The notes under the pieces: model-generated
What the model saw: only the letters and a program-made list of their open reading frames with translations
Database searches by the model: none
What the model was told of the DNA's origin: nothing
Position numbers and translations under genes: made by a program
In this document: positions 8,254 through 16,547 of the stretch, one piece after another
Position numbering within the stretch: the stretch's first letter is position 1
Layout of the letters: each line of letters begins with the position of its first letter
Assembly (NCBI RefSeq): GCF_017635265.1
Contig: NZ_JAGBLU010000031.1
Coordinates: forward strand, 1 to 64,000
Reading direction: 5' to 3'
Length of the DNA stretch: 64,000 nucleotides
From: Butyrivibrio sp.
Lineage (GTDB): Bacteria; Bacillota; Clostridia; Lachnospirales; Lachnospiraceae

Positions 8254-9891
8254 TTATGCTTTTTTCCTAAACCCAATCTTCCCATCATTAAAATACATAT
8301 TCCCGTTTCTGTATGTATTATCTTCTTTTCCTATATTGGTAGCAGGAGTTGTAAAATAGACATCTCCTACAGCAGTATCGGGAACTTTAGTGAATACTTC
8401 ATTCCATGCAGATACCTTGGAATTATGTACTATTGTGCTTTTTCTGGTATCAAAGGTCACTCTTCCCTCGGATTTTTCCCAAATATCTGTACACTCATGA
8501 AGCCAGTATCCACCTCTTGATAGAGAACCTGTAACTGTATAACTTCCACCCTCTGTAAGCTGCAGTTTCAGAGCCTTTAATATTCCGGCGCAAAGAATCA
8601 TTCCCGGAATATAATCAAGAGGTACACCGTTAAGGTTCACAGGCTTTTTTAATGATCCATTTCGCACACTAAGTCCTGTAATATCTTCTGCACATGGGGC
8701 CCACCCCGGTCTTTCATTCCAGACGGTATCAGAAAAACACCGTAAACTACCATAGATAACATTTGGATTTAACTTGTGAATATCTTTTTCCGAAAGTCCA
8801 AATTTATCCAAGGCTCCAACCTGATAAGAACAAACAACAATATCCGCTTCCTTAACAAGCTTTTTGGCCTTTTCAAGCTGCTTGGGATTATTAAAATCAA
8901 GCTGAATACTTCTCTTGCCTGCCCATCCGTCAAGCTCAAGCATCGCCTGTTCCTGTTCCGCGTATTTGCCTCTTCTGACCATGAGAACGTCAGCGCCTGC
9001 TTCCGCAAGAAGTCTGGTACACGCAGGCCCTGCAATAATATGTGTAAGATCCAGAACTTTTATACCTGAAAGCGGACCTCTTTCCTTGTCGTATTTTCCA
9101 AGCTTCTTTTTAACATCTGCCTTTTCTTTAGTCAGCCTGAAAAGCGGCATTTCACATACTGCTTTTCCAACTTCACTTTCTTCCCATTCCTGCCTGGTGC
9201 GGATCATGCATCCACAGGCTCCGTTTTCAAAGGTCTTCTCTTCAAGCTCTGCAGCGTTCCAATTTCTTACCGCCCTGGCTGTAAGAATCTTGTCAAATGG
9301 AAGTGAGCTCAGGACAAATTTTTCAGGCTCTTTCGTGATTCCTAAAGTATCCATCATTATTTTTTTCTGAGACTCATAATAAACATGCGCAGAAAACTTT
9401 CTTTTGTCTTTTGTCTTATATTTGTAAAAAGAACCGTTTAATGCATTGTCCACGCGAACTGCAGAGTTGTACCTCGCCTTAACAAACTCCTTGTTCCCTT
9501 CATATGAACTCATGTAAAGCCTTACTACCTGAAGCCCTGCCAAATCAACATCGCATATGACAGGCTGCTTTTCTTTTATGTTATTCCTTATATTACCAAT
9601 TTCCTGAACAAGCACAGAATCAAGTGCAAGAATAGCCGCAGCCGGTCCTGTCTGAAGAACTTTCTCATCTTCGTACAGGCGCTTGACAGCCTTTTTTCTG
9701 AGTGATAAAAGAACCAGCTTAAGAAGACCGGGAAATGGATTATGTCCATATACCGACCTCTCTATCTGCTTTTTTCTCTCATCGGAAAGATTAAAAATAA
9801 CCGGAGTATCTACTTTTAAATCCAGCTTTTCTAAAAGGTCATCATAGCACACAATTGCCTGAAGAGCCTTTTTCCCCATTACATTCCCCAT
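8254..9891 (-). CDS. CaiB/BaiF (family III) CoA-transferase-like protein, two-part
   Basis: 545 residues. The second half (from about 270) is recognisable as a family III CoA-transferase: GPLSGIKVLDLTHIIAGP, LAEAGADVLMV, a Rossmann-like middle and DYIPGMILCAGILKAL, whose first Asp aligns with the catalytic Asp of formyl-CoA transferase. The first 270 residues do not look like a standard CaiB domain and may be a diverged copy or a new domain; the C-terminus is shorter than in FRC. Start 9891 has AGGAGAAGG upstream. The neighbour is an MFS transporter, suggesting uptake of a substrate that is then moved to or from CoA (inference). Confidence 0.75.
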   Translation of the reverse strand: MGNVMGKKALQAIVCYDDLLEKLDLKVDTPVIFNLSDERKKQIERSVYGHNPFPGLLKLVLLSLRKKAVKRLYEDEKVLQTGPAAAILALDSVLVQEIGNIRNNIKEKQPVICDVDLAGLQVVRLYMSSYEGNKEFVKARYNSAVRVDNALNGSFYKYKTKDKRKFSAHVYYESQKKIMMDTLGITKEPEKFVLSSLPFDKILTARAVRNWNAAELEEKTFENGACGCMIRTRQEWEESEVGKAVCEMPLFRLTKEKADVKKKLGKYDKERGPLSGIKVLDLTHIIAGPACTRLLAEAGADVLMVRRGKYAEQEQAMLELDGWAGKRSIQLDFNNPKQLEKAKKLVKEADIVVCSYQVGALDKFGLSEKDIHKLNPNVIYGSLRCFSDTVWNERPGWAPCAEDITGLSVRNGSLKKPVNLNGVPLDYIPGMILCAGILKALKLQLTEGGSYTVTGSLSRGGYWLHECTDIWEKSEGRVTFDTRKSTIVHNSKVSAWNEVFTKVPDTAVGDVYFTTPATNIGKEDNTYRNGNMYFNDGKIGFRKKA

Positions 9892-9945
9892 AGCCTTCTC
9901 CTGTTTTTTTATTTTTTCTATTCAGTTTTTTACTCATATTCTCAC

Positions 9946-9970
9946 GAAATCCGCAGTATATGCGGATTTC
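9946..9970 (-). terminator. Hairpin upstream of the CaiB-like gene
   Basis: A perfect 10-base stem GAAATCCGCA (9946-9955) / TGCGGATTTC (9961-9970) has a 5-base loop. It sits 24 bases after the Sel1-like gene and 54 before the next start. There is no clean T-run on the minus strand, so it may attenuate or stabilise the mRNA rather than end it. Confidence 0.5.
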
Positions 9971-9994
9971 TGAAATTCAGTTCAAGAAGTCATG

Positions 9995-10201
9995 CTAACT
10001 TAACTTATTAAGAATTTCCGCAGCCCTTTCACTTCCATGTTTTGCCGCGTATGAAGCCCATTTTTTAGCTTTCACAAGATTCTTTTTTCCTTCAAGACTT
10101 CCTGTAAAATAAGCCAGAGCTATCTCCTCAGCCGCTTCGATACTGCCCTTCCCCGCTTTATCGATAAGATCAAGGAGCTGTTGTTTCTTTTGAATATCCA
10201 T
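9995..10201 (-). CDS. Small Sel1-like repeat protein
   Basis: 68 residues, cytoplasmic. Residues about 17-62 read as a single Sel1-like helical repeat (alternating small residues, ALAYFTGS, AKKWASYAAKHGSERAAEIL). Such repeats bind other proteins, but a one-repeat protein is too small for a usual solenoid, so it may act as an adaptor or be a remnant. GAGG lies 9 bases before the ATG. It stands between the pectin locus and the CaiB-like gene. Function unknown. Confidence 0.7.
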   Translation of the reverse strand: MDIQKKQQLLDLIDKAGKGSIEAAEEIALAYFTGSLEGKKNLVKAKKWASYAAKHGSERAAEILNKLS

Positions 10202-10290
10202 CTAAAACCTCAATATATCAATTGTACTTCAGTTATGAGTATACCACGATGTAGGAATAAGATACATCTGTAATCAAGCAAAAAAAGATT

Positions 10291-13200
10291 TCAATACACT
10301 ATTGGCTCACTTTTTAACCCCCATTCTCTGATAATATATGAGGACGTATAGTTTTCTCCCTCCATCCTATAGGCTGCAGGTCCCACCCACAAAAAATCTT
10401 CGTTGGCATTATGAAGCGGACCAAAACCATTGTGACGGTTTCCATAAAGCTTAACCGTAATAGTATGCTGCCCCTTTTGTATATGTCCAAGTGACAGTCT
10501 ATGAGGGGAAAAAGCGATATTTCCCACTTCCTTGCCATCAACATATACTGACGCGACAGGAGCGCTTAAATCCAACAATTGTAATGTATACTCCTTGTCA
10601 GAAAAAGATTCAAACAAAAAGGAATAGTTAAGGTTTCCCGTGTAAAAAGGAAGTCCCTGTCTTGTTACATCTCCAAGTCCTTTGTCTTCTTCTGAGGTTA
10701 AAACTCCTTTATTTCCAATCAGCTTCACTCCAAAATTGCCCAAAAGATATATCGGCTCAAGGCTGCTTTTCTGATTATATAATACTTTGATCACAAGCCT
10801 GTTTGTCCCTTTGTTTAAGGGGCTTATTGGTGTTATCCTTATGCACTCGTCCACATAATAGCCCTGATCTATAAAAGGTATTTCATTGTCGTTTAATAAG
10901 ATGGTAGCCATTTCCGGATGCTCTAAGGCCAAGGTTACATCATTAAGATCAGCTTCAGATTCAAATAAATACTCAAGTGTAACTTCATGCGTCTCCTTTT
11001 CATCTAAAAACCATGGCTGCTCAACCTCATCGCCATGAGGCGTAAAGCCAATTTTTCGCCTTATCTTGTTGTCGAGCCTTAGTATGTCGTCTTCTTCAAA
11101 CTCAAATTCACTGTCGACCAGAACCTTAGCCCTATCAAGTAAAAGCATGTTGGGCTCATCTCTGGTCACAGATATGAGTTTTTTTAGAACGGTTACATTC
11201 TCCTGTTCTAAAGCGTTGTTTAAGAGAAGCTCATGATCCTTATCTATAAAAGTTTGACTTTCATCTTTAACCTCAGGTATACCTTTCCTTAGCCTAAGTA
11301 ACAATGAATCCTCGCCGTAACACTCCCATTCAAAAGAAGTCTCTGCGTCATTATAGGAAAGCATAAAATCCGATATTTCCCCACTTAGCGCATCATATCT
11401 TTGGGCGCATAATAATCCTTTTATATTGACTGTATAATGCTCCGCCTTAGTGCAGTCGCTCTTCTTGGGATACACATGGGATAAGAAAAGCCACATACAT
11501 TCCCCATCTTTTCTTAACTGGTAAAAGATATTCTCAGACAAAAGACCATCCGCATTCCTGATCATAATATCTCTATAAATACTTAACGCATCAATCAGAT
11601 CAATGTCACAAAAAACATTTTCACATTTACAGATATCTGTCAGATATAAAATAGCTTGTCTGTCAAGATGCTCGTCAGGTGTTTTTCCATTAATAAGCCT
11701 CGGTTTTTGCCCAAGAATAATTACTTTACCGCCGTTTTTCAAAAATGCATCCAGGCATTTCAAGGTGGTACTTCTTATAGTCAACATTCTTGGAAGAATA
11801 ATGGCTTCATAATCCGATAAAATCTGCGTATTATCAGCCAGAATAGATTCTGAAATAAGGTCATAATCAATAGTCGCTTTAAGAAGTGTGCTCACTGTCT
11901 CTGAAAAGGCGTTATCATAGCTTTTTAGCTTATCTCCAAGTATATCTCCAGCTCCCATGTAAAGCCATGCGCTTTCAACCGGATGAATCATGCCAACTCT
12001 TACAATGGCTTTCCCCCTGGATAAACATAAGTTTAATCTCCCAAAATAATCCTCGATAATACTAAACTTTTTATACCAGGGTGACTGATAAAAGATAGAT
12101 CCAGGCCAGTCTCTTTTAGCTTCCCCCTCCATTGACATCCATGAAAGATGAGGGACTCTAAAGGTCACTCCTAGAGCCGCCTGCCAGTCTCCCTGCAATT
12201 TAAAGGTCTTAAAGCTGCAATCCCACTGAGTTACTCCATAGAGCTCGCTCACAACACCTTCTTTGCCAAGTTGCCTTTGCACACTTACAGCCTGCTTTAC
12301 TGCGAGAAAATTCCTATCATCCACAAGGACGTCAATTCCTGGAATATCCATTTTCCTATAGACTCTCATACATTCACCCAAGGCATATATCTGAGATGTA
12401 AGGCTATCCTCAGAAAGTACATGCCCAGTCATTGCAATTCCGTTTTCTTTGCACCAGTCTGCAATGTTGTCCATAAATGCTCTGGTAAAGCATTCCGAAA
12501 GGGCATCCTGATATCTGTATCTAAAAGTAGAAGGTCTGCCACTTTGGTCGTCCCATACGTATTCAGGCAGCATATCAAAAATATCCTCTTTGTAGTTAGA
12601 TTTATAGAAATCAGCAACACTTTCCGAGTATGGAATCAGGATATCTTCCTCAGAAAATGCACTGGAAATGCGAAGGTTCTTTTTCCTTGGCGCCATCCTT
12701 GGTTCATCTGTAAAAATAGCCGGAGAAGAAGTGTTAAACAGTTCTCCCATTTTTACTTTGTATTTCTTATGGGTACTGTCTATAAAATCATCCACAGCAT
12801 CTTTGTTCAAGGTATCTAAATAAGTCTGCCCCTCAAACCATCTCTCTTCGTCAAGAAGCTTTACAAAAGCTGCTCTTATCTGTGAGTTCTTAGAAAGTGT
12901 TATATCATCTGAGTCAGTAATTCTTTTGTATTCCGACAGATTACCCGAATCAGAAAGCTTCACATAGTAGACGATGTCATAATTATTAACCTGTTCCAGG
13001 GAAATACTGTGAAGAACAAGATATCTTCCGCGGTTTTTTATTTCCCTGGTCACAATTCCACCCGCTGCCCCAGAAGGAAATCTGTCATCATCATATAACC
13101 AGCAATATAGCCCCATCTCCCCACATTTTAGAGAAGCATACTTTGTAAGCTCAATGTATTCATCTCCAAGGTACTCTGTATCAAGGCCTGTGCGTGGATG

Positions 13201-13371
13201 AATTACCACTCCGCCAAAGCCCATTTCCTTAAAGATAACCAGCTGTTTATCAATCAGCTTTTTTGTCACTTTGCAGTTCCATGACCAAAATGGCAGTCCC
13301 CGGTATACTGATGAGGGATTTCTAAAATCTTCCTCACTCAGCTCATTAGTATTTTTTATGTCAAAAATCAT
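10291..13371 (-). CDS. Large glycoside-hydrolase-like protein related to GH106 (alpha-L-rhamnosidase)
   Basis: 1026 residues with no signal peptide, so probably cytoplasmic. The N-terminal part has the barrel-type features FWSWN, GFGGVVIHPRTGLDTEYLG and WLYDDDRFPSGAAGG, seen in GH106-related proteins. A middle segment has a beta-galactosidase-trimerisation-like fold pattern (DYEAIILPRM, GGKVIILGQKP). The C-terminal quarter looks like galactose-binding beta-sandwich modules. The start is placed at the ATG at 13371 with GAGG 8 bases upstream; the TTG at 13389 is rejected. It follows the GH28-like gene by 10 bases. Rhamnosidase activity is inferred from family resemblance and context; catalytic residues could not be confirmed. 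Confidence 0.78.
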   Translation of the reverse strand: MIFDIKNTNELSEEDFRNPSSVYRGLPFWSWNCKVTKKLIDKQLVIFKEMGFGGVVIHPRTGLDTEYLGDEYIELTKYASLKCGEMGLYCWLYDDDRFPSGAAGGIVTREIKNRGRYLVLHSISLEQVNNYDIVYYVKLSDSGNLSEYKRITDSDDITLSKNSQIRAAFVKLLDEERWFEGQTYLDTLNKDAVDDFIDSTHKKYKVKMGELFNTSSPAIFTDEPRMAPRKKNLRISSAFSEEDILIPYSESVADFYKSNYKEDIFDMLPEYVWDDQSGRPSTFRYRYQDALSECFTRAFMDNIADWCKENGIAMTGHVLSEDSLTSQIYALGECMRVYRKMDIPGIDVLVDDRNFLAVKQAVSVQRQLGKEGVVSELYGVTQWDCSFKTFKLQGDWQAALGVTFRVPHLSWMSMEGEAKRDWPGSIFYQSPWYKKFSIIEDYFGRLNLCLSRGKAIVRVGMIHPVESAWLYMGAGDILGDKLKSYDNAFSETVSTLLKATIDYDLISESILADNTQILSDYEAIILPRMLTIRSTTLKCLDAFLKNGGKVIILGQKPRLINGKTPDEHLDRQAILYLTDICKCENVFCDIDLIDALSIYRDIMIRNADGLLSENIFYQLRKDGECMWLFLSHVYPKKSDCTKAEHYTVNIKGLLCAQRYDALSGEISDFMLSYNDAETSFEWECYGEDSLLLRLRKGIPEVKDESQTFIDKDHELLLNNALEQENVTVLKKLISVTRDEPNMLLLDRAKVLVDSEFEFEEDDILRLDNKIRRKIGFTPHGDEVEQPWFLDEKETHEVTLEYLFESEADLNDVTLALEHPEMATILLNDNEIPFIDQGYYVDECIRITPISPLNKGTNRLVIKVLYNQKSSLEPIYLLGNFGVKLIGNKGVLTSEEDKGLGDVTRQGLPFYTGNLNYSFLFESFSDKEYTLQLLDLSAPVASVYVDGKEVGNIAFSPHRLSLGHIQKGQHTITVKLYGNRHNGFGPLHNANEDFLWVGPAAYRMEGENYTSSYIIREWGLKSEPIVY

Positions 13372-13381
13372 TGTATTTTCC

Positions 13382-14626
13382 TCAATCAATAGTTAGCGTA
13401 ACGTTAACCTCTTTTATAAACTCAGGGCAGCTGCCTTTTTCATTTGCCTGAACACAAATATCAGACAGTGCAAATCTTTTTATATCAAAATCTTCACCAA
13501 GCTCTGACATGCTGTAGAACCTCTTGCACTTCACATCGCAGTAGGAAATATCAAAATCATTTGCTTTAGAATAAGAAGGGGTTTCTATGGTGTCCCTTTC
13601 TGCAAATTGTTTCCATCTATACACGTTAAGGAAGTTATCCGTCTGGCCGTCAACCTCGCAAACCTTACAAAACTCATAATGCTGAGGCGTATCAGGTCTG
13701 AATTTAAGCCATATCAGATTAAAACCTGAATCCACACGTATTCGTCTCATAATAATATTTCTGTCATGAACTGACTCTGAGCCAAATGTAAGGCAGCTAT
13801 GACAAAAACCATACTTACAGTCTTCAATCACGATTCTCTGATTGGACCCATTCTCAGGAAGCAAATTAGCCATTTTCCCTTTGCCCCCTTTAAGTGCAAC
13901 AGCATCGTCATTTACAGACATATAGCATCCCTTAATAAGTACATCCATGCAAACATCTATATCAATTGCATCCGTACTCGGCGCTTTAATTGGCTCTTTA
14001 GGTGATAAAATCTTTAAATCCAAAAACTTCACGTATTGGCACTTGTAAATATGATTCGTCCAATAGTGGGAATTCTGCATGGTAATGCCTGATATGACAA
14101 CATTAGTGCAGCCAGAAAGATATAATAACCTCGGCCTTTGCTCATCCTTATTGGTGCAATCAGGATTCCATTTTCGTCTTATCCAGAAAGCCTGCCACGA
14201 TTTTATTCCATTTCCATCGATAGTTCCCTTTCCTCCAATTTTAAGTCCATCAACAGAATCAGCATTTATCAGAGCAGGGAAATAGAGGCAAGTCTCTCCC
14301 TCAATTCTGGTCTCACAAACCGGGTAATCCGAAATATCATCACTTCCAAGAAGCGTACCGCCCTCTTCAATAAAAAGGTTCACTCCCTGTTTAAGATGCA
14401 AAGCTCCGGTCTTGTAAATGCCTTTGGGAATAACTATGCATCCGCCTCCGTTTAAATGTATCTTATCAATCAACTCCTGGATTTTCCTGGTATGTACTTC
14501 GTTATCATTTTTAATCCCATAATCCGTTATGACATATCTTTTACCATACTCATGCAAAAGAGGAATACTACCATCATAGAAAAATTCTGCAATTTCAGTT
14601 CCATCTGGAAAAAAATCATTAGTCAT
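13382..14626 (-). CDS. GH28-like polygalacturonase/rhamnogalacturonan hydrolase
   Basis: 414 residues forming a pectin-lyase-type right-handed beta-helix (GGGCIVIPKGIYKTGALHLK, GKGTIDGNG). The GH28 landmarks are present in altered form: STD at 217-219 instead of NTD, NDD at 239-241 instead of GDD, a conserved His at 276 within CHS where GHG is usual, and WLK at 306-308 for RIK. The three acidic residues and the His survive, so activity is plausible, but specificity may differ. No signal peptide. The SD AAAGG overlaps the stop of the upstream permease gene, with a 4-base gap, so the gene is translated as part of the importer operon. Confidence 0.85.
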   Translation of the reverse strand: MTNDFFPDGTEIAEFFYDGSIPLLHEYGKRYVITDYGIKNDNEVHTRKIQELIDKIHLNGGGCIVIPKGIYKTGALHLKQGVNLFIEEGGTLLGSDDISDYPVCETRIEGETCLYFPALINADSVDGLKIGGKGTIDGNGIKSWQAFWIRRKWNPDCTNKDEQRPRLLYLSGCTNVVISGITMQNSHYWTNHIYKCQYVKFLDLKILSPKEPIKAPSTDAIDIDVCMDVLIKGCYMSVNDDAVALKGGKGKMANLLPENGSNQRIVIEDCKYGFCHSCLTFGSESVHDRNIIMRRIRVDSGFNLIWLKFRPDTPQHYEFCKVCEVDGQTDNFLNVYRWKQFAERDTIETPSYSKANDFDISYCDVKCKRFYSMSELGEDFDIKRFALSDICVQANEKGSCPEFIKEVNVTLTID

Positions 14627-14630
14627 ATAA

Positions 14631-15527
14631 TCAGCCTTTCACGCTACCAACAGTGAGTCCTGTGGTGAAATATTTCTGTAAAAACGGGTAGATAAGCATC
14701 AGGGGAATGATTGAAATAAAGATCATCGCCGACTGCATATTTGTCTCATTAACATTCATCATATCAAGCATACGATCGACATCCATATCCTCAAGTGAAA
14801 AAGAAGTGGATGTTACCAGCGTCTGCAAATAAGACTGCATAGGATAATTCTCCGTATGATTGGAATATATAAGTCCATCGAACCAGGAATTCCAATGATT
14901 TATCAGGGCAAATAATGTGACCGTAGCTATTGATGGCTTTGATATAGGCAGATATATCTTTGAAAGTACCTGGAACTGATTAGCGCCATCAAGCAAGGCA
15001 GATTCTTCAAGCTCTTCAGGGACTCCCCTAAAGAAATTCATCAGTACAATGCATGAAAACACCGGCACTGCCCCCGGAAGAATCAATGATGCCAAAGTAT
15101 CAATAAGTCCTGTCTTGGAAACAATAAAATAAGTAGGCATCATTCCACCCGAAAAGAGCATAACACATAACATAAATGCCACATAGTACTTGCGGGCATG
15201 AAATTTGTGATCAGGTTTGGATAAGGGGTATGCCACCAGCATGATCATTATGACATTTACAATAACTCCAAATACTACCCTAAGTACTGTTACCTTCATT
15301 GATGTCCAAAATCTTGCATTACTGAGCACATATTTATATGCCTGAAGTGTAAAATCCTGAGGAATTATCGATACACGGTTTTCGATAATTGCCTGCGAAG
15401 AACTAAAAGAGTATGCCAGAATATTGATTATTGGCACAAGACAACTGATAGTAAGAAATGCAATAATAATAAAATTTATAACCTCAAACAGTATTCTTCC
15501 CTTAGATTTTTTGATTTTCATTTCCAT
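14631..15527 (-). CDS. Carbohydrate ABC transporter permease (CUT1, YtcP/LplC-like)
   Basis: 298 residues, six predicted membrane helices, with the EAA loop EELEESALLDGANQFQVLSK that docks the ATPase. This is the second permease of a type found with long solute-binding proteins in Firmicutes. The start at 15527 is chosen because AGGAGG lies 6 bases upstream; the longer frame would begin inside that site. It begins 11 bases after its partner permease. No ATPase gene is in the locus, so a shared MsmX-type ATPase elsewhere is expected (established for such importers). Confidence 0.93.
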   Translation of the reverse strand: MEMKIKKSKGRILFEVINFIIIAFLTISCLVPIINILAYSFSSSQAIIENRVSIIPQDFTLQAYKYVLSNARFWTSMKVTVLRVVFGVIVNVIMIMLVAYPLSKPDHKFHARKYYVAFMLCVMLFSGGMMPTYFIVSKTGLIDTLASLILPGAVPVFSCIVLMNFFRGVPEELEESALLDGANQFQVLSKIYLPISKPSIATVTLFALINHWNSWFDGLIYSNHTENYPMQSYLQTLVTSTSFSLEDMDVDRMLDMMNVNETNMQSAMIFISIIPLMLIYPFLQKYFTTGLTVGSVKG

Positions 15528-15538
15528 AAGTTTCCTCC

Positions 15539-16480
15539 TTACCATACCCTATAGCCTGCAAATTTATCCGCAAGCTTATAACTTGTAAGAACAAGGATGC
15601 ATGAAACAATGGATTTTAACAGACCAACCGCCGCTGAAAGAGAGAACTGCTTATTTACTAATCCCAGTCTGTAAACCAATGTATCAATAATATCACCTGT
15701 CTCATATACAGCAGGGTTGTACATATTAAAAATCTGATCAAAACCTGCACTTAACACATTTCCTATAGCCAGTACAGTCATAAGAATAATGAAAGGTGCA
15801 ATACCGGGAATGGTAATGTGAACAGTCTGCTTCCATCTTCCGGCTCCATCAACTGCTGATGCTTCATACAGAGTCGGATCTATTCCTGTAAGCGCCGCAA
15901 GATAGACGATAGTGTTATAGCCAAAATTTTTCCAAACATCACTCACTACCATAGTCTGTCTGAAAGTTGAATTGGTCCCAAGAAAATAAACCGCCTCTTT
16001 TATTATTCCCAGTTTTAATAGAATCGTATTAAAGAGTCCCGGACTTGTAGCGGCTGAGCCTGGGGACAAAAATTTTATCAAAATACCTGAAAGTATTACC
16101 CAGGATAAAAAGTAGGGCAGATAAGTAACTGTCTGAACAGTTCTTTTTAACAACTTAACACGTACTTCGTTAAGAAGAAGTGCAAATCCTACCGGAATGA
16201 CAATGTTACAAGCTATCTTTTCAATAGCAATTATCAGCGTATTTCTAAGTGCCGGTAAAGTATCGGGTAAAAGAAACAACTTTTTAAAATTATCAAATCC
16301 TACAAATTTAGATCCAAAAAAGCCTTTCCCTGGCTGAAAGTTTTCAAATGACATGAGTATGCCTGCTGGAATAGGCAGAAAATGATATATAAAAAGAAAC
16401 AACACCGGCAAAAACAACATTCCATGAAAAAACAACTGGTCTGTGCTTCTCTTTTTTCTATTTAATTTAATCTTGCTCAT
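15539..16480 (-). CDS. Carbohydrate ABC transporter permease (CUT1, LplB-like)
   Basis: 313 residues, six membrane helices, with the EAA motif PTLYEASAVDGAGRWKQTVH. It is first of the permease pair. AGAGGAAC precedes the ATG. A strong hairpin (16505-16530) separates it from the solute-binding protein gene, a usual way to make more binding protein than membrane subunits. It should import pectic oligosaccharides, judging by the two enzyme genes downstream. Confidence 0.93.
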   Translation of the reverse strand: MSKIKLNRKKRSTDQLFFHGMLFLPVLFLFIYHFLPIPAGILMSFENFQPGKGFFGSKFVGFDNFKKLFLLPDTLPALRNTLIIAIEKIACNIVIPVGFALLLNEVRVKLLKRTVQTVTYLPYFLSWVILSGILIKFLSPGSAATSPGLFNTILLKLGIIKEAVYFLGTNSTFRQTMVVSDVWKNFGYNTIVYLAALTGIDPTLYEASAVDGAGRWKQTVHITIPGIAPFIILMTVLAIGNVLSAGFDQIFNMYNPAVYETGDIIDTLVYRLGLVNKQFSLSAAVGLLKSIVSCILVLTSYKLADKFAGYRVW

Positions 16481-16504
16481 ATACTTCGTTCCTCTTTAGT
16501 TAAA

Positions 16505-16530
16505 ATGCGAGAGGCTTAAACCTCTCGCAT
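16505..16530 (-). terminator. Intercistronic attenuator between binding protein and permeases
   Basis: ATGCGAGAGG (16505-16514) pairs perfectly with CCTCTCGCAT (16521-16530) around a 6-base loop; reading on the minus strand the stem is followed by TTTTAAC. It lies 18 bases past the binding-protein stop. Partial termination would set the binding-protein to permease ratio. Confidence 0.8.
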
Positions 16531-16547
16531 CTTCTTAATCGTAATGC

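Noticed and set aside
8915-9370. 151-residue open frame on the plus strand
   Set aside because: Antisense to the CaiB/BaiF-like gene; its Ser/Ala-rich product is typical of a shadow frame.
12271-12819. 182-residue open frame on the plus strand
   Set aside because: Antisense to the GH106-like gene, with no recognisable domain or ribosome site.
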